The notes: generated by a model from the sequence alone, not told the origin. Shown: positions 14,934-23,634, counted from the first letter of the stretch. The stretch is 64,000 nucleotides of DNA from an uncultured Eubacteriales bacterium (GCA_900316205.1 ONBX01000004.1:1-64000), one strand, 5' to 3'. Program-made: numbers and translations.

Positions 14934-15247
14934 AAGAGAACGTATGGAAAGCTATTCCTGCAGGGGCGATCCACATTGATTTTTCCTTGTGCAGATATCC
15001 GGATGACGTGCATGAGAAAATCAAAACGTGCTTTGGATTCCCGGACCATTACGGGAAAAACTGGGACGCACTTTGGGACTGTTTGAGAGACTTTGCACTG
15101 AGCGAAGAGGAAGAGCGGGATGTTGTCATCCGAGGACTGGAATGCTTGCCCAAAAGACTAAAAGAATACTGCCAAGAGGCGATCTCAATCATGGAAGAAC
15201 TGGAACAAAAATATCCTGCCATTCATATTCGCATTGAGCAGGCTTAA
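14930..15247 (+). CDS. Barstar-family immunity protein (barnase inhibitor)
   Basis: 105 residues. The core FPDHYGKNWDALWDCL corresponds to barstar PEYYGENLDALWDCL; the inhibitory acids D35 and D39 correspond to D46 and D50, while barstar Tyr29 is His40 here. It should bind and block the ribonuclease encoded just upstream. Start and stop codons overlap (ATGA), so toxin and antidote are translationally coupled, with the toxin gene first. Base composition is lower in GC than neighbouring genes, consistent with recent transfer. A fragment of a second barstar-like 5' end lies at 15303. Confidence 0.9.
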   Translation: MKENVWKAIPAGAIHIDFSLCRYPDDVHEKIKTCFGFPDHYGKNWDALWDCLRDFALSEEEERDVVIRGLECLPKRLKEYCQEAISIMEELEQKYPAIHIRIEQA

Positions 15248-15302
15248 GTTTTTTCCGATGGACTGAGCGCAACAGAGGAGAGGACAGATGAAGGATAAAC
15301 GA

Positions 15303-15345
15303 ATGAAAGAGAGCCATCCACATTGATTTTTTCGCTGGAAGAAAA
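15303..15345 (+). pseudogene. Barstar 5'-end fragment
   Basis: ATGAAAGAG then ATCCACATTGATTTTT repeats two blocks of the barstar gene start (14930-14938 and 14970-14985) with the intervening segment lost. The frame stops after seven codons. It is probably a decayed second immunity gene or recombination scar. Confidence 0.5.
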
Positions 15346-15454
15346 ACGGCTCCACTGTACTCCGGGAGATGGAACAGGGGGGCGTGATCATCCCGGTGGC
15401 AGGGAAAAGCCTGCCATGACCGCAAAGCTCCTTATGGAATCTTAAGAATCTTAA

Positions 15455-15525
15455 GCCGCGCCGTCTCTTGACAGCGCGGCATTTTTCTGTTATCTTAACT
15501 GTACTACACAAACTAATACAGTTAA
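15455..15525 (+). promoter_or_regulatory. Promoter and YtrA-type operator for the GntR/ABC operon
   Basis: TTGACA (15468-15473), 17 nt, TATCTT (15491-15496). An inverted repeat TTAACTGTA (15495-15503) / TACAGTTAA (15517-15525), spacer 13 nt, begins at the -10 and covers the start site, as expected for autorepression. A GC hairpin GCCGCGC/GCGCGGC (15455-15480) with T5 encloses the -35 and may terminate upstream transcription. Confidence 0.65.
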
Positions 15526-15545
15526 TACGAAAGGACGGTGGGCGG

Positions 15546-15908
15546 ATGATCCACATCAATTTCCGGGACGCCCGGCCCATTTATGAGCAGGTGCGGGACG
15601 GCTTCCGGCAGCTGATCCTCACCGGTGTGCTGCCAGCGGACAGCAAGCTCCCCTCCGTGCGGGAGCTGGCCGCCGAGCTTGCCATCAACCCCAACACCAT
15701 CCAGCGGGCCTATCGGGAGCTGGAGGCGGAGGGCTATATCTGCTCTGTGCCAGGCCGGGGCAGCTTTGTGCGCCAGGACGACACCGCGGCCCGGGCAAGG
15801 CGGGCGGAGCTGCTGGAGCGCTGGGACGGACTTACCAAGGAACTGCTGCAGCTGGGCCTCACGGAGGAGGAGCTGGCGCTGCGGCTGAAAGGAGAAGGGC
15901 ATGATTGA
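15546..15908 (+). CDS. GntR-family regulator, YtrA subfamily
   Basis: 120 residues: an N-terminal winged helix (about 8-78, IYEQVRDGFRQLILTGVLP...LPSVRELAAELAINPNTIQRAY) and only a short helical tail, which defines the YtrA class, usually linked to ABC transporters. The start at 15546 has GGACGGTGGG upstream. Its stop overlaps the ATP-binding protein gene by 8 nt. It should repress its own operon through the palindrome at 15495-15525; the inducer is unknown but in relatives responds to cell-wall-active peptides. Confidence 0.9.
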   Translation: MIHINFRDARPIYEQVRDGFRQLILTGVLPADSKLPSVRELAAELAINPNTIQRAYRELEAEGYICSVPGRGSFVRQDDTAARARRAELLERWDGLTKELLQLGLTEEELALRLKGEGHD

Positions 15909-16794
15909 AGTACGGGAGCTTGTAAAAAGCTTTGAGGGGCTGCGCGCCCTGGACGGACTGAATCTCACCGTCCCCAAGGGCGCGGTCTACGGCCTTGTGG
16001 GACCCAACGGCGCGGGGAAGAGCACCCTGATCCGCCACCTCACGGGGATCTACCGGCAGGATTCCGGCAGCGTCCTGGTGGAGGGAGAGCCGGTGTACGA
16101 AAACCCGGCGGTGAAGCAGAAGATCGCCTATATCCCCGACGAGGTCTTCTATTATACCCAGGCAACGCTGCGGGACATGAAGGGCCTGTACCGGGACCTC
16201 TATCCCGCGTTTGATGAGGATTGTTACCGGAAGCTGGCCGGGGCCTTCGACCTGGACGAGGGGCGGCCCATCCGCAAATTCTCCAAGGGGCAGCAGAAGC
16301 AGGCGGCCTTCTGGCTGGCTCTGTCGCTGCGGCCGGAGCTGGTGGTGTTGGACGAGCCGGTGGACGGGCTGGACCCGGTGATGCGCCGGCAGGTCTGGAG
16401 CCTGCTGCTCTCCGATGTGGCGGAGCGGGGGACCACGGTGCTGGTGTCCTCCCACAACCTGCGGGAGCTGGAGGATGTGTGCGACCATGTGGGCATCCTG
16501 AACAAGGGCAAAATGCTGGTGGAGCGGAGCCTGACGGAGCTGCAGGAGAATCTGGTGAAGATCCAGCTGGCCCTGCCGGAAGGGGCGGAGCTTCCCGCGG
16601 ATCTGGAGATCCTGCACGAGAGCCGCACCGGGCGGCTGCGGCAGCTGATCCTGCGGGGCAAAAGCGAGGAGCTGAGCGCAAAGCTCCAGGCCGCGGGACC
16701 CCTCTTCCTGGACCTGCTGCCTTTGAGTCTGGAGGAGATCTTTATTTATGAGCTGGGAGGTGCCGAGCATGAAGTCAAAAACATCGTTCTTTGA
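15901..16794 (+). CDS. ABC transporter ATP-binding protein (YtrB/BcrA-like)
   Basis: 297 residues. Walker A GPNGAGKST, signature FSKGQQKQ (a variant of LSGGQ), Walker B LVVLDEP and the switch His in VSSHN are all present. The C-terminal about 80 residues are the extension seen in antimicrobial-peptide or multidrug exporters. It powers the membrane protein encoded next, with which it overlaps by 26 nt. Translational overlap with the GntR gene upstream makes a three-gene regulator-ATPase-permease unit. Confidence 0.92.
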   Translation: MIEVRELVKSFEGLRALDGLNLTVPKGAVYGLVGPNGAGKSTLIRHLTGIYRQDSGSVLVEGEPVYENPAVKQKIAYIPDEVFYYTQATLRDMKGLYRDLYPAFDEDCYRKLAGAFDLDEGRPIRKFSKGQQKQAAFWLALSLRPELVVLDEPVDGLDPVMRRQVWSLLLSDVAERGTTVLVSSHNLRELEDVCDHVGILNKGKMLVERSLTELQENLVKIQLALPEGAELPADLEILHESRTGRLRQLILRGKSEELSAKLQAAGPLFLDLLPLSLEEIFIYELGGAEHEVKNIVL

Positions 16795-18598
16795 TCCGGG
16801 CGTCAGCCGGAATCTGCTGCGCCGCTGCTGGCCCCTCTGGACGGCCTGGACCGTGCTGCTGCTGTTCCTGCTGCCGGTTTCGCTGACCCGGCTCAGCGGC
16901 TTCGTCTCTCCCGAAAGTCAGGACATGAACCGGTCAGTCCTCAGCGCTGCCGAAGACATGATCCCGCTGAGCTTTGGCATGGCCATCCTGACGGCCATGT
17001 GCATGTTCAGCTATCTGTACAATACCCGCAGCTGCGGCCTGATGAACAGCCTGCCCATCCGGCGGGAGACGGCCTTCGGTACCGCCTATCTCACGGGCCT
17101 TGTGCCCATGCTCCTGGCGGAAGTGCTGGTCTTTGCCCTCACGGCGGCCTTCTATGGCGGGCGGGGCGTCACCATGATGAATCTGCTGATCTGGCTGCTC
17201 ACCGCGGTCCTCTCCAGCCTGGCCTTTTACGGCGTCGCGGTGTTCTGCGCCATGCTGACGGGGAGCCTTTTCATCCTGCCGCTTGTGTATGCGGTGCTGA
17301 GCTTTGCCGCCTGGGTGGCGGAGAGCTGCCTGCACGAGATCCTGGGCGCCCTGATCTACGGCTTCCCCAATGGGGGAAAGGTCTGGATCTCCTGGCTCTC
17401 GCCGCCTGTGGCGCTGATGAACCGGGTGAACGTGAGCGTGCTGGCAGACGACGGCGTCTGGCGGCTCTTCGGCCTGGGCGCCCTGGCGGTCTATGCCGGG
17501 GTGGGGCTGGCGCTGTCCTTCCTCGCCCTGCTGCTCTATAAAAAACGGCAGATGGAGTGCGCGGGAGACACCGTGGCCTTCCCGATCCTCAGGCCTGTCT
17601 TTCGCTACTGCATGGCCTTCGGCACAGCGGTGGTCTTTGCAAGCCTGGCCTATTCCCTGCTGCTGGGCGGGAGCTTCCATGGCAGGACAGCGGCCCTTGT
17701 GCTGCTGGCCCTGCTGCTTCTGGGAGCGGGCCTTGGCTGGTATGCCGCCGAAATGCTCATCCGCCGCACCGTGCGGGTATTCCCCGGGAAATGGAAGGGC
17801 CTGGTGCTGGTCTGCGCGGCCCTGTGCGTGCTGACCCTGGGCGCGGAATTTGACCTCACCGGCTTCGAGGGCCGGGTGCCGGAGCCGGAGGCGGTGGAGA
17901 GCCTGCAGATCCCCCACGGAAAGGGGATCACGCTGCGGCAGCCGGAGAACATCCGGGAGGCCACGGAACTCCACCGCAGGCTCATCGAGCACAAGAGCCT
18001 CCATGAGGGAGAGATCCACAGCGTAGGCACCTGGATCAACCTGACCTACATCCTGAATAACGGAAGACAGCTGGAGCGCTCCTATTATCTCTGCAGCTTT
18101 GAGCCGGAGGAGGCAGACGATATCGACGCATGGGAGGCATTGCTGAACTGCCCCGAGGCCCAGGAGCAGCGCCGCAGCCAGAAGCTTCCAGTGACGGAGG
18201 AAACCTTCTACGCGGCCACGCTCCATTGCATCAGGTATGATGAGGAAGGGCAGAACCAGTATGCGGAGGTACGCCTCACGGCGGAGCAGGCGCTGGATTT
18301 CTATGAAAACGCCGTGCTGCCCGACCGGGCGGCCCATACCCTGGATCGGATCTGGCTGCGCTGGGACGGGACGGCGCTGGACCTTGAGAGCAACGTGGCT
18401 TTCTATCTGGAAACACACCGCAAGACGGAGGACGGAGAAGTCTGGGACACGCTGAATCTGGAGATCTACATGGACTCCGAGGCCTGCCTCCGCTGGATCC
18501 GGGAGAATACGGAGCTGCCCGTCATGAGCCGGCGGGAGGCGGAGATGCCCGCGGTCACGGACCTTCCCGCCATCCCCGCCGCCGTGCGGGAACCCTGA
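16769..18598 (+). CDS. ABC transporter permease with large extracytoplasmic domain
   Basis: 609 residues from the ATG at 16769 (GGGAGGTG upstream; an ATG at 16748 lacks a site). Hydrophobic helices occupy about residues 20-260 and again about 290-375. A soluble domain of about 230 residues follows, with no cysteines pairing obviously and no enzymatic motif. The layout (six helices, SLPIRRETAFGTAYL loop, two more helices, exposed domain) resembles YtrC/YtrD-type permeases fused to a sensor-like domain. It partners the upstream ATPase. The transported compound is unknown. Confidence 0.8.
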   Translation: MKSKTSFFDPGVSRNLLRRCWPLWTAWTVLLLFLLPVSLTRLSGFVSPESQDMNRSVLSAAEDMIPLSFGMAILTAMCMFSYLYNTRSCGLMNSLPIRRETAFGTAYLTGLVPMLLAEVLVFALTAAFYGGRGVTMMNLLIWLLTAVLSSLAFYGVAVFCAMLTGSLFILPLVYAVLSFAAWVAESCLHEILGALIYGFPNGGKVWISWLSPPVALMNRVNVSVLADDGVWRLFGLGALAVYAGVGLALSFLALLLYKKRQMECAGDTVAFPILRPVFRYCMAFGTAVVFASLAYSLLLGGSFHGRTAALVLLALLLLGAGLGWYAAEMLIRRTVRVFPGKWKGLVLVCAALCVLTLGAEFDLTGFEGRVPEPEAVESLQIPHGKGITLRQPENIREATELHRRLIEHKSLHEGEIHSVGTWINLTYILNNGRQLERSYYLCSFEPEEADDIDAWEALLNCPEAQEQRRSQKLPVTEETFYAATLHCIRYDEEGQNQYAEVRLTAEQALDFYENAVLPDRAAHTLDRIWLRWDGTALDLESNVAFYLETHRKTEDGEVWDTLNLEIYMDSEACLRWIRENTELPVMSRREAEMPAVTDLPAIPAAVREP

Positions 18599-18694
18599 TT
18601 GTTCATAATCATTTTGAGCTTTGTTCATGCCAAAGTCATAAATCGGGGGTATTTTAGGACCATAAAATCCAAACCAGAAAAAGAGGTCCTGAAC

Positions 18695-20257
18695 ATGTCG
18701 GAACTCGAAGAAAGAGTTGAGACAGAAGCTTCCGTGACCGAAGCGGAAGCCAACAATATGGAATCTGCTGCGCCCGCGGTGGAAGAAGCCGCGCCCGTGG
18801 TCGAAGAGGCTGCTCCTGTAGTTGAACAGGCCGCTCCCGTGAACGAGACAGAGCCCGCAGCGGAGGCGGAAGCGCCCGAGACGGCGGCCCCTGAGGCGGA
18901 GAAGAGCTGGTACGACAGCGCAAGCTACCGCCCGGAAGAAAGCCGCGATCCCGTGTATGCGGACGCGCACTTCGAGCCGGCAAGCTCCACCACCGTGCCG
19001 CCCCGCTACTACACCCCTCCTGTGCGGCAGGAGAAGGAGAAAAAGGCCAAGCCCGCCGCAAAACGGCAGCTGGGCCTGCGCGGCGCCGTTGCTTTGAGCC
19101 TGGTCTGCGCCCTGCTGGGCGGCTGCCTGGGCGCCGGGATCAGCACCCTGTCTGCCAACAAGCGCTTTGAGGCCCTGGAGACGGCCCTGGAGGAAAACAG
19201 CCAGGCCGATGCGGAGACTGCCGCCGCCCTTGCCGATGCGGAGCAGCGCCAGAATTCGCTGGCCTCTCCCGTGGCCAGCGCCGCGGGGCTCATGAGCCCG
19301 TCTCAGATCTACCAGCTGGCTTGCAGCCAGGTGGTGGGCATCACCACCAAGGTGACTACCCAGAGCTTTTTCGGTACCCAGACCGGCACCGTGTCCGGCT
19401 CCGGCTTCATCCTCTCCGAGGACGGCTACATCCTCACCAACTACCATGTGGTGGAGGATGCCGATGTGGGCAATCTGCCGGTGAACGTGGTGCTCTACGA
19501 CGGCAGCAGCTATGAGGCCCGGATCGTGGGCAAGGAAGATATAAATGACCTGGCTGTCTTGAAGATCGAGGCCAGCGGCCTGCAGCCTGCGGTGCTGGGC
19601 AACAGCGACGAGATGCAGGTGGGCGATGAGATCTACGTGGTGGGCAATCCTCTGGGTGAACTGGAGTTTTCCATGAGCACCGGCCACGTCAGCGCCCTGA
19701 ACCGCAGCATCACCACCGAGGGCGCCATCGACATCCCCATGTTCCAGCTGGACGCCGCCGTGAATCACGGCAACTCCGGCGGTCCCGTGTATAACACCAG
19801 GGGCGAGGTGGTTGGCATCGTCACCGCCAAGAACAGCGGCAGCGATGTGGAAGGCTTGGGCTTTGCCATCCCCAGCAGCGATGCCGCCCGCATCGCCGAG
19901 GATCTGGTCACCAAGGGCTATGTCACCGGCAAGGCCTATCTGGGCATCTGGACCGATGAGCGCTACAACGCCATGGTGGCCCAGTACTACAACATGCCTC
20001 TCGGCGCCTATGTGGCCGATGTGTCCCAGGGCTCTGCGGCCGATAAGGCCGGGCTCACCGCCGGGGACATCATCACCGCCCTGGGCGATGTGACCATCGA
20101 GAGCCCCTCGGATCTGCGTTCCGCCATCCGCGGGTATAACGCCGGCGACAGCGCGGAGCTGACCTACTACCACGCCGGGGAGAGCAAGACCGTCACCATT
20201 GTGTTTGACGAGCGCACCCCGGAAACGGAGAACGCCGCACCCGCGACGCAGCCTTAA
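18695..20257 (+). CDS. HtrA/DegP-like membrane serine protease with PDZ domain
   Basis: 520 residues from the ATG at 18695 (AAGAGGT upstream; a TTG at 18599 is rejected). Order: a cytoplasmic Glu/Ala/Pro-rich low-complexity region (about 20-70, repeated EEAAPVV), basic stretch, one transmembrane helix (about 129-150), a chymotrypsin-like protease (about 205-400) with H251 (TNYHVV), D285 (NDLAVLK) and S361 (HGNSGGPV), then one PDZ domain (about 415-510). It degrades misfolded proteins outside the membrane under envelope stress. The long acidic N-terminal region is unusual in length for Firmicutes HtrA. Confidence 0.95.
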   Translation: MSELEERVETEASVTEAEANNMESAAPAVEEAAPVVEEAAPVVEQAAPVNETEPAAEAEAPETAAPEAEKSWYDSASYRPEESRDPVYADAHFEPASSTTVPPRYYTPPVRQEKEKKAKPAAKRQLGLRGAVALSLVCALLGGCLGAGISTLSANKRFEALETALEENSQADAETAAALADAEQRQNSLASPVASAAGLMSPSQIYQLACSQVVGITTKVTTQSFFGTQTGTVSGSGFILSEDGYILTNYHVVEDADVGNLPVNVVLYDGSSYEARIVGKEDINDLAVLKIEASGLQPAVLGNSDEMQVGDEIYVVGNPLGELEFSMSTGHVSALNRSITTEGAIDIPMFQLDAAVNHGNSGGPVYNTRGEVVGIVTAKNSGSDVEGLGFAIPSSDAARIAEDLVTKGYVTGKAYLGIWTDERYNAMVAQYYNMPLGAYVADVSQGSAADKAGLTAGDIITALGDVTIESPSDLRSAIRGYNAGDSAELTYYHAGESKTVTIVFDERTPETENAAPATQP

Positions 20258-20306
20258 TCTGCTACTTTTCTACTCCTTTATCCTCTCTTTTCTCCCAAAC
20301 GAAGGA

Positions 20307-20333
20307 CCGCAGGCCTGAAAACCTGCGGTTCTT
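20307..20333 (+). terminator. Terminator after HtrA gene
   Basis: CCGCAGGCCT/ACCTGCGG-type stem at 20307-20328 followed by TTCTTTGTTTT. Confidence 0.7.
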
Positions 20334-20397
20334 TGTTTTATGCGATTGAGATCCCCGGAATGGGAGAGAAGCTTTTCGCAGTTTTTGCGATTCCTAC

Positions 20398-20425
20398 TTG
20401 ATTTTTTTTGCTAATCTAGTAAAAT
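20398..20425 (+). promoter_or_regulatory. Promoter of phosphoribosyltransferase gene
   Basis: TTGATT (20398-20403), 16 nt, TAAAAT (20420-20425), about 40 nt before the start codon. Confidence 0.55.
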
Positions 20426-20466
20426 GTAGAAGTCAAAATTTGAATTCTCATAGGAGGAAGTATCCC

Positions 20467-21021
20467 ATGACTTATGAAATGGATATCTGCGGCCTGAAGA
20501 GGGATCTGCCCATCTGCAAGGTCACAGACGATCTGTACATCGGCGCGTTCGTCATGTTCGGAGACGTGGAGCTCACCGTCCACTGCGCGGCGGAGCTCTT
20601 AAAGAAGGCTCCCGAGTATGACTACCTGCTGGCTCCCGAGGCCAAGGCCATCCCTCTGCTGTACGAGATGGCCCGGCAGAGCGGTGCGGAGAAGTACTTT
20701 GTGGCCCGCAAGGGTGCCAAGGCCTATATGAGCGACACCTTTGAGGTCAGTGTCCGCTCCATCACCACCATGCACGTGCAGAAGCTGGTGCTGGACAAGG
20801 CCGACGCCGATATGATCAAGGGCAAGCGCATCCTGATCCTGGACGACGTGATCTCCACCGGTGAGAGCCTCCGGGCCACGGAAGAGCTGGTCAACCAGGC
20901 CGGCGGCATCATTGCCGGCAAGATGGCCGTTCTGGCCGAGGGCGAGGCCTATAACAGAGAGGACATCATCGTTCTCGGCAAGCTCCCCCTCTTCAACGCC
21001 GACGGCACCGTCAAGGACTGA
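20467..21021 (+). CDS. Phosphoribosyltransferase, adenine-PRTase-like
   Basis: 184 residues. The start at 20467 has AGGAGGAAG upstream. The PRPP-binding motif RILILDDVISTGES (two Asp, Thr-Gly) is intact, and LLAPEAKAIPLL plus FVARKGAKAYM resemble the apt family flexible loop region. It would join a base to PRPP in salvage. Length matches apt. The N-terminal third differs from classic Apt, and many Clostridia carry such proteins as Apt-like or regulatory PRTases, so substrate is not certain. It is monocistronic with its own promoter. Confidence 0.8.
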   Translation: MTYEMDICGLKRDLPICKVTDDLYIGAFVMFGDVELTVHCAAELLKKAPEYDYLLAPEAKAIPLLYEMARQSGAEKYFVARKGAKAYMSDTFEVSVRSITTMHVQKLVLDKADADMIKGKRILILDDVISTGESLRATEELVNQAGGIIAGKMAVLAEGEAYNREDIIVLGKLPLFNADGTVKD

Positions 21022-21035
21022 GGCGGAAAAGCAAT

Positions 21036-21241
21036 AAAAAAGGTGCTGTCTCAAAATGCGGTAAGGCGGAAAAAGTGCCGTAGGGGCGGCTATCATGTCA
21101 GCCGCCCGGCAGAGCTGGTTTGAAGCAGCACAAAAATGTGAGGTGAATTCGTACTTACCTGCGAATGCGCCTCACATTTCTAATTTTTTGACATATCCGC
21201 CCCTACGTTCATTTATGGACTTTTGAGACAGCCCCTTTTTT
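21036..21241 (+). terminator. Terminator whose loop is occupied by a repeat element
   Basis: AAAAAAGGTGCTGTCTCAAA (21036-21055) pairs with TTTTGAGACAGCCCCTTTTT (21221-21240); a 129-nt inverted-repeat element (21079-21207) lies between the arms. It looks like an original short-loop terminator into which the element inserted. Confidence 0.6.
21079..21207. repeat. MITE-like element M2
   Basis: 11-bp perfect terminal inverted repeats CGTAGGGGCGG / CCGCCCCTACG. Inside are a GGCTATCATGTCAGCCG hairpin and the family core TGAGGTGAATTCGTAC...CTGCGAATGCGCCTCA. No ORF. Confidence 0.7.
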
Positions 21242-21277
21242 GCCTTACAGGAAAAGGCGTACACCGCGGTCACCGCT

Positions 21278-21419
21278 GTAGGGGAGGGCCTTGTGCCCTC
21301 CCGGCGGAAGCAGGCTCGTATAGCGAAGAGTGTTCGGCGAATTCGTACCATCTGCGACCTCGCCGAAATTTTTTGGGAAAAGTCATTGTGCTCCCGGGAG
21401 GGGCGAGCCCCTCCCCTAC
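21278..21419. repeat. MITE-like element M3
   Basis: Ends GTAGGGGAGGG / CCCTCCCCTAC. Internal core GGCGAATTCGTACCATCTGC followed by GACCTCGCC. Almost the same element lies reversed at 61599-61741, and similarity continues about 10 nt past each end (ACCGC on one side, CCAAGGTCTCCGC on the other), so the true boundaries are slightly wider. Confidence 0.75.
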
Positions 21420-21479
21420 GCGAAGTCCAAGGTCTCCGCCTGTTCTTTCGTTTTGCAGCACGCCCTTTTTCATGCTCGC

Positions 21480-22202
21480 TCAGTACCCGAAGAAGTGCCG
21501 GTGGAGCAGCCAGAGGATCGTGAGATGCACAGGGTAGAAGCAGTAGAAGAAATACTTGGCGGCCCTGCCGCGGACAAAGCCCCGCTCCCCGTTATAGAGG
21601 TTCAGGAAGGGAAAGGCGCAGGCTACCCCCGCAGGCCAACCCAGGAGCGTGATGCCCGCAAAAGCCTGGACCATGGGCTGCTCCGCCAGCAGATACAGCA
21701 GCAGGATCAGCAGAAAGCCTTTCCAGCCGTAATCCGCGTTGAGCTTCACCGCGACGACTGCCAGGCCGATCAGCAGCAGGGAACTGCCCAGCGGCATGTC
21801 CCGGAACTTGCTCAGGCACCAGATCCCCAGCCCGCCCAGCAGAAGGGTAAAAAACACGTTCTGCCGCTCATAGGGGAGAGCACCGCAGTTGAAGAGATCA
21901 TAGGGGATCTCGGAGAGCAGCGCGAAGAGAAAGAGATTCAGAGCATAGCGCTGTTTGCTTCGGGTGTGGCGAAAGCCCTCCGCCAGCAAGAAGCAGAAGA
22001 TGGGAAAGGCGATGCGTCCGAAGCCCCGCAGCAGCACATAGGGCGTGAAGCGTATATCAAAAAGGGTGAAGAGATAGCTGCCCAGCAGCGGCCGGAAGCA
22101 GATGGCGGAATGGTCCACCAGCATGGCCGCCATGGCCAGCAGCTTCAATGCACTGCCGTTCAGGACCCGGAAGCGTTCCGGGAAAACAGACCGCTGTGTC
22201 AT
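21480..22202 (-). CDS. TraX family membrane protein (putative acetyltransferase)
   Basis: 240 residues with about seven or eight hydrophobic helices. FPERFRVLNGSALKLLAMAAM, MLVDHSA, FGRIAFPIFCFLLAEGFRHT and the FYPVHLTILWLL end are family signatures of TraX (pfam05857), named for F-pilin N-acetylation and related in plan to membrane acyltransferases. The start has AAGGAGGC upstream. It is a chromosomal, apparently monocistronic gene with no conjugation genes near it; substrate unknown. Confidence 0.88.
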   Translation of the reverse strand: MTQRSVFPERFRVLNGSALKLLAMAAMLVDHSAICFRPLLGSYLFTLFDIRFTPYVLLRGFGRIAFPIFCFLLAEGFRHTRSKQRYALNLFLFALLSEIPYDLFNCGALPYERQNVFFTLLLGGLGIWCLSKFRDMPLGSSLLLIGLAVVAVKLNADYGWKGFLLILLLYLLAEQPMVQAFAGITLLGWPAGVACAFPFLNLYNGERGFVRGRAAKYFFYCFYPVHLTILWLLHRHFFGY

Positions 22203-22283
22203 GGAGAGAAAGCCTCCTTCTCATCTTGCCTCTTTATCATAGCACAGCAAAGGCGCTTTGAAAAGAGCGTGGGGGGAAAGGCA

Positions 22284-22312
22284 TTGACAAAAACCGGGAA
22301 TGTGCATATGAT
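22284..22312 (+). promoter_or_regulatory. Promoter of lipoprotein gene
   Basis: TTGACA (22284-22289), 17 nt, TATGAT (22307-22312), 35 nt before the start codon. Confidence 0.7.
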
Positions 22313-22346
22313 TACCGGGAAAGAACATGCGGAAGGGGCGTGCCTT

Positions 22347-23420
22347 ATGAAAAAAATCCTGTTGTTTGTTCTGCTTGGGCTGCTGGTGCTTGGCCTGGCC
22401 GCCTGCGGCAGAACGGCGGAGAGGGACCCGTCGGAGGAGAGCTTCAGCGTGTCCACGCCGGTGATGACGCCCGGCCCGGACACCGAGCCTGCGCAAAAGC
22501 CCGCTGCGGAATCCACGCCGGAGCCAAGTCCGGAACCCCTGCAGGATGTGGAGACCGAGATCCGGCTGCGGGATGATCTGCTGCCGGAGGAGTATGCGCT
22601 TCTGGACTACGCGGCCTGTACCAACTCCACTCTGGACGCCCAGACTTATATCGACACGGGCATTTCGCCCACCAACAACACCCGCTTCTACCTGGATTTT
22701 GAGTGCCCGGGCGGTTACACGGTGAAGGACACCTGGTTCTTCGGCTGCTTTGACCGGGACAATCACATGTACATGGAAGTTGGCTACCACATGGGCCAGG
22801 GAAACCCTGCCCACTTCTACACCGCCACCGGCATCCGGTACAGCCAGACCGAGGACTCCGCTCTGCGGACGATCGCCTGGCTCCGCCCGGGCAATTACCA
22901 GTACCCGGACGTGGTCAACGGCCGGACCCTCTACGCCTTCGAGGAGCCCTGCGAGCAGCACCTCTTCCTCTTCTCCCGCCAGCACATGGACAGGGAGATC
23001 GCCGGGACCCATGACATCGTGGGAGAGTATGACCTTCGGATCTACGCCTGCCGCATCTGGCAGGAGGACGAGCCTGTGCGGGATTATCTGCCCTGTCTGC
23101 GCCTCAGCGACGGACGGGTCGGCATGTATGACCTGGTAGAAGGCAGGGCGTATTTCAGCGACGGCACCGAAGAGCTCACGGCCGGGGAGAAGCTGCTGCC
23201 GGAGCGCAGCGTGGACGCCCTGAACGGAGAGATCGGGGAGAGCGTCACGCCGCCGGAACTGCAGGGCTTCCTGTTCCAGGGCTATTTCACCGGCCCGAAC
23301 GGGACGGGCGAGCAGATCCTGGATGAAGACGGCAAGCAGGTCGCCAAGGCCGGGACGGAAGAGGACCTGGTCCTCTACGCCTTCTGGATCCGGGACGAGG
23401 CGTATTTTGAGGAGTACTGA
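22347..23420 (+). CDS. Secreted lipoprotein with lectin-like and InlB-repeat-like regions
   Basis: 357 residues. The signal peptide has a lipobox (LVLGLAAC, Cys at 20). A Pro/Glu/Thr linker (about 35-65) leads to a domain with LDAQTYIDTGISPTNNTRF, typical of LamG/concanavalin-like surface domains in gut Firmicutes (about 80-250). The last about 75 residues (GESVTPPELQGFLFQGYFTG...DEDGKQVAK...LVLYAFW) resemble a Listeria-Bacteroides (InlB B) repeat. It would be membrane-anchored and face outwards, perhaps binding glycans; the ligand is unknown. Confidence 0.75.
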   Translation: MKKILLFVLLGLLVLGLAACGRTAERDPSEESFSVSTPVMTPGPDTEPAQKPAAESTPEPSPEPLQDVETEIRLRDDLLPEEYALLDYAACTNSTLDAQTYIDTGISPTNNTRFYLDFECPGGYTVKDTWFFGCFDRDNHMYMEVGYHMGQGNPAHFYTATGIRYSQTEDSALRTIAWLRPGNYQYPDVVNGRTLYAFEEPCEQHLFLFSRQHMDREIAGTHDIVGEYDLRIYACRIWQEDEPVRDYLPCLRLSDGRVGMYDLVEGRAYFSDGTEELTAGEKLLPERSVDALNGEIGESVTPPELQGFLFQGYFTGPNGTGEQILDEDGKQVAKAGTEEDLVLYAFWIRDEAYFEEY

Positions 23421-23580
23421 TCCGGGAACAAAGACGGCGTCCCCATAGGCTGTCCCGTGATCCGGCGGGGAAGTTCCCCGCAGCGCCGAGCATTGCTCGG
23501 CGGCACACTGGAGGGTGACGAGAGAATGTCAGTTTGCTTCCTTCAGTGAAAGCTGCGGGTTTTGCCCGTGGAGAAGTACA

Positions 23581-23632
23581 CCCTTTTCTCCCTCACCTGT
23601 CGCAGGCGACATCCTCCCCCGCTGGGGGAGGA
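23581..23632. repeat. Double-hairpin repeat (R1)
   Basis: CTCCCTCACCTGTCG-CAG-GCGACATCCTCCCCCGC-TGGGGGAGG: a stem of TGTCGC/GCGACA and a stem of CCTCCCCC/GGGGGAGG. Almost the same copy lies at 54824-54872. Confidence 0.6.
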
Positions 23633-23634
23633 AC

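Noticed and set aside
18599..18694. Earlier TTG start for the HtrA protease.
   Set aside because: The extra residues lack a ribosome site, and the ATG at 18695 follows AAGAGGT.
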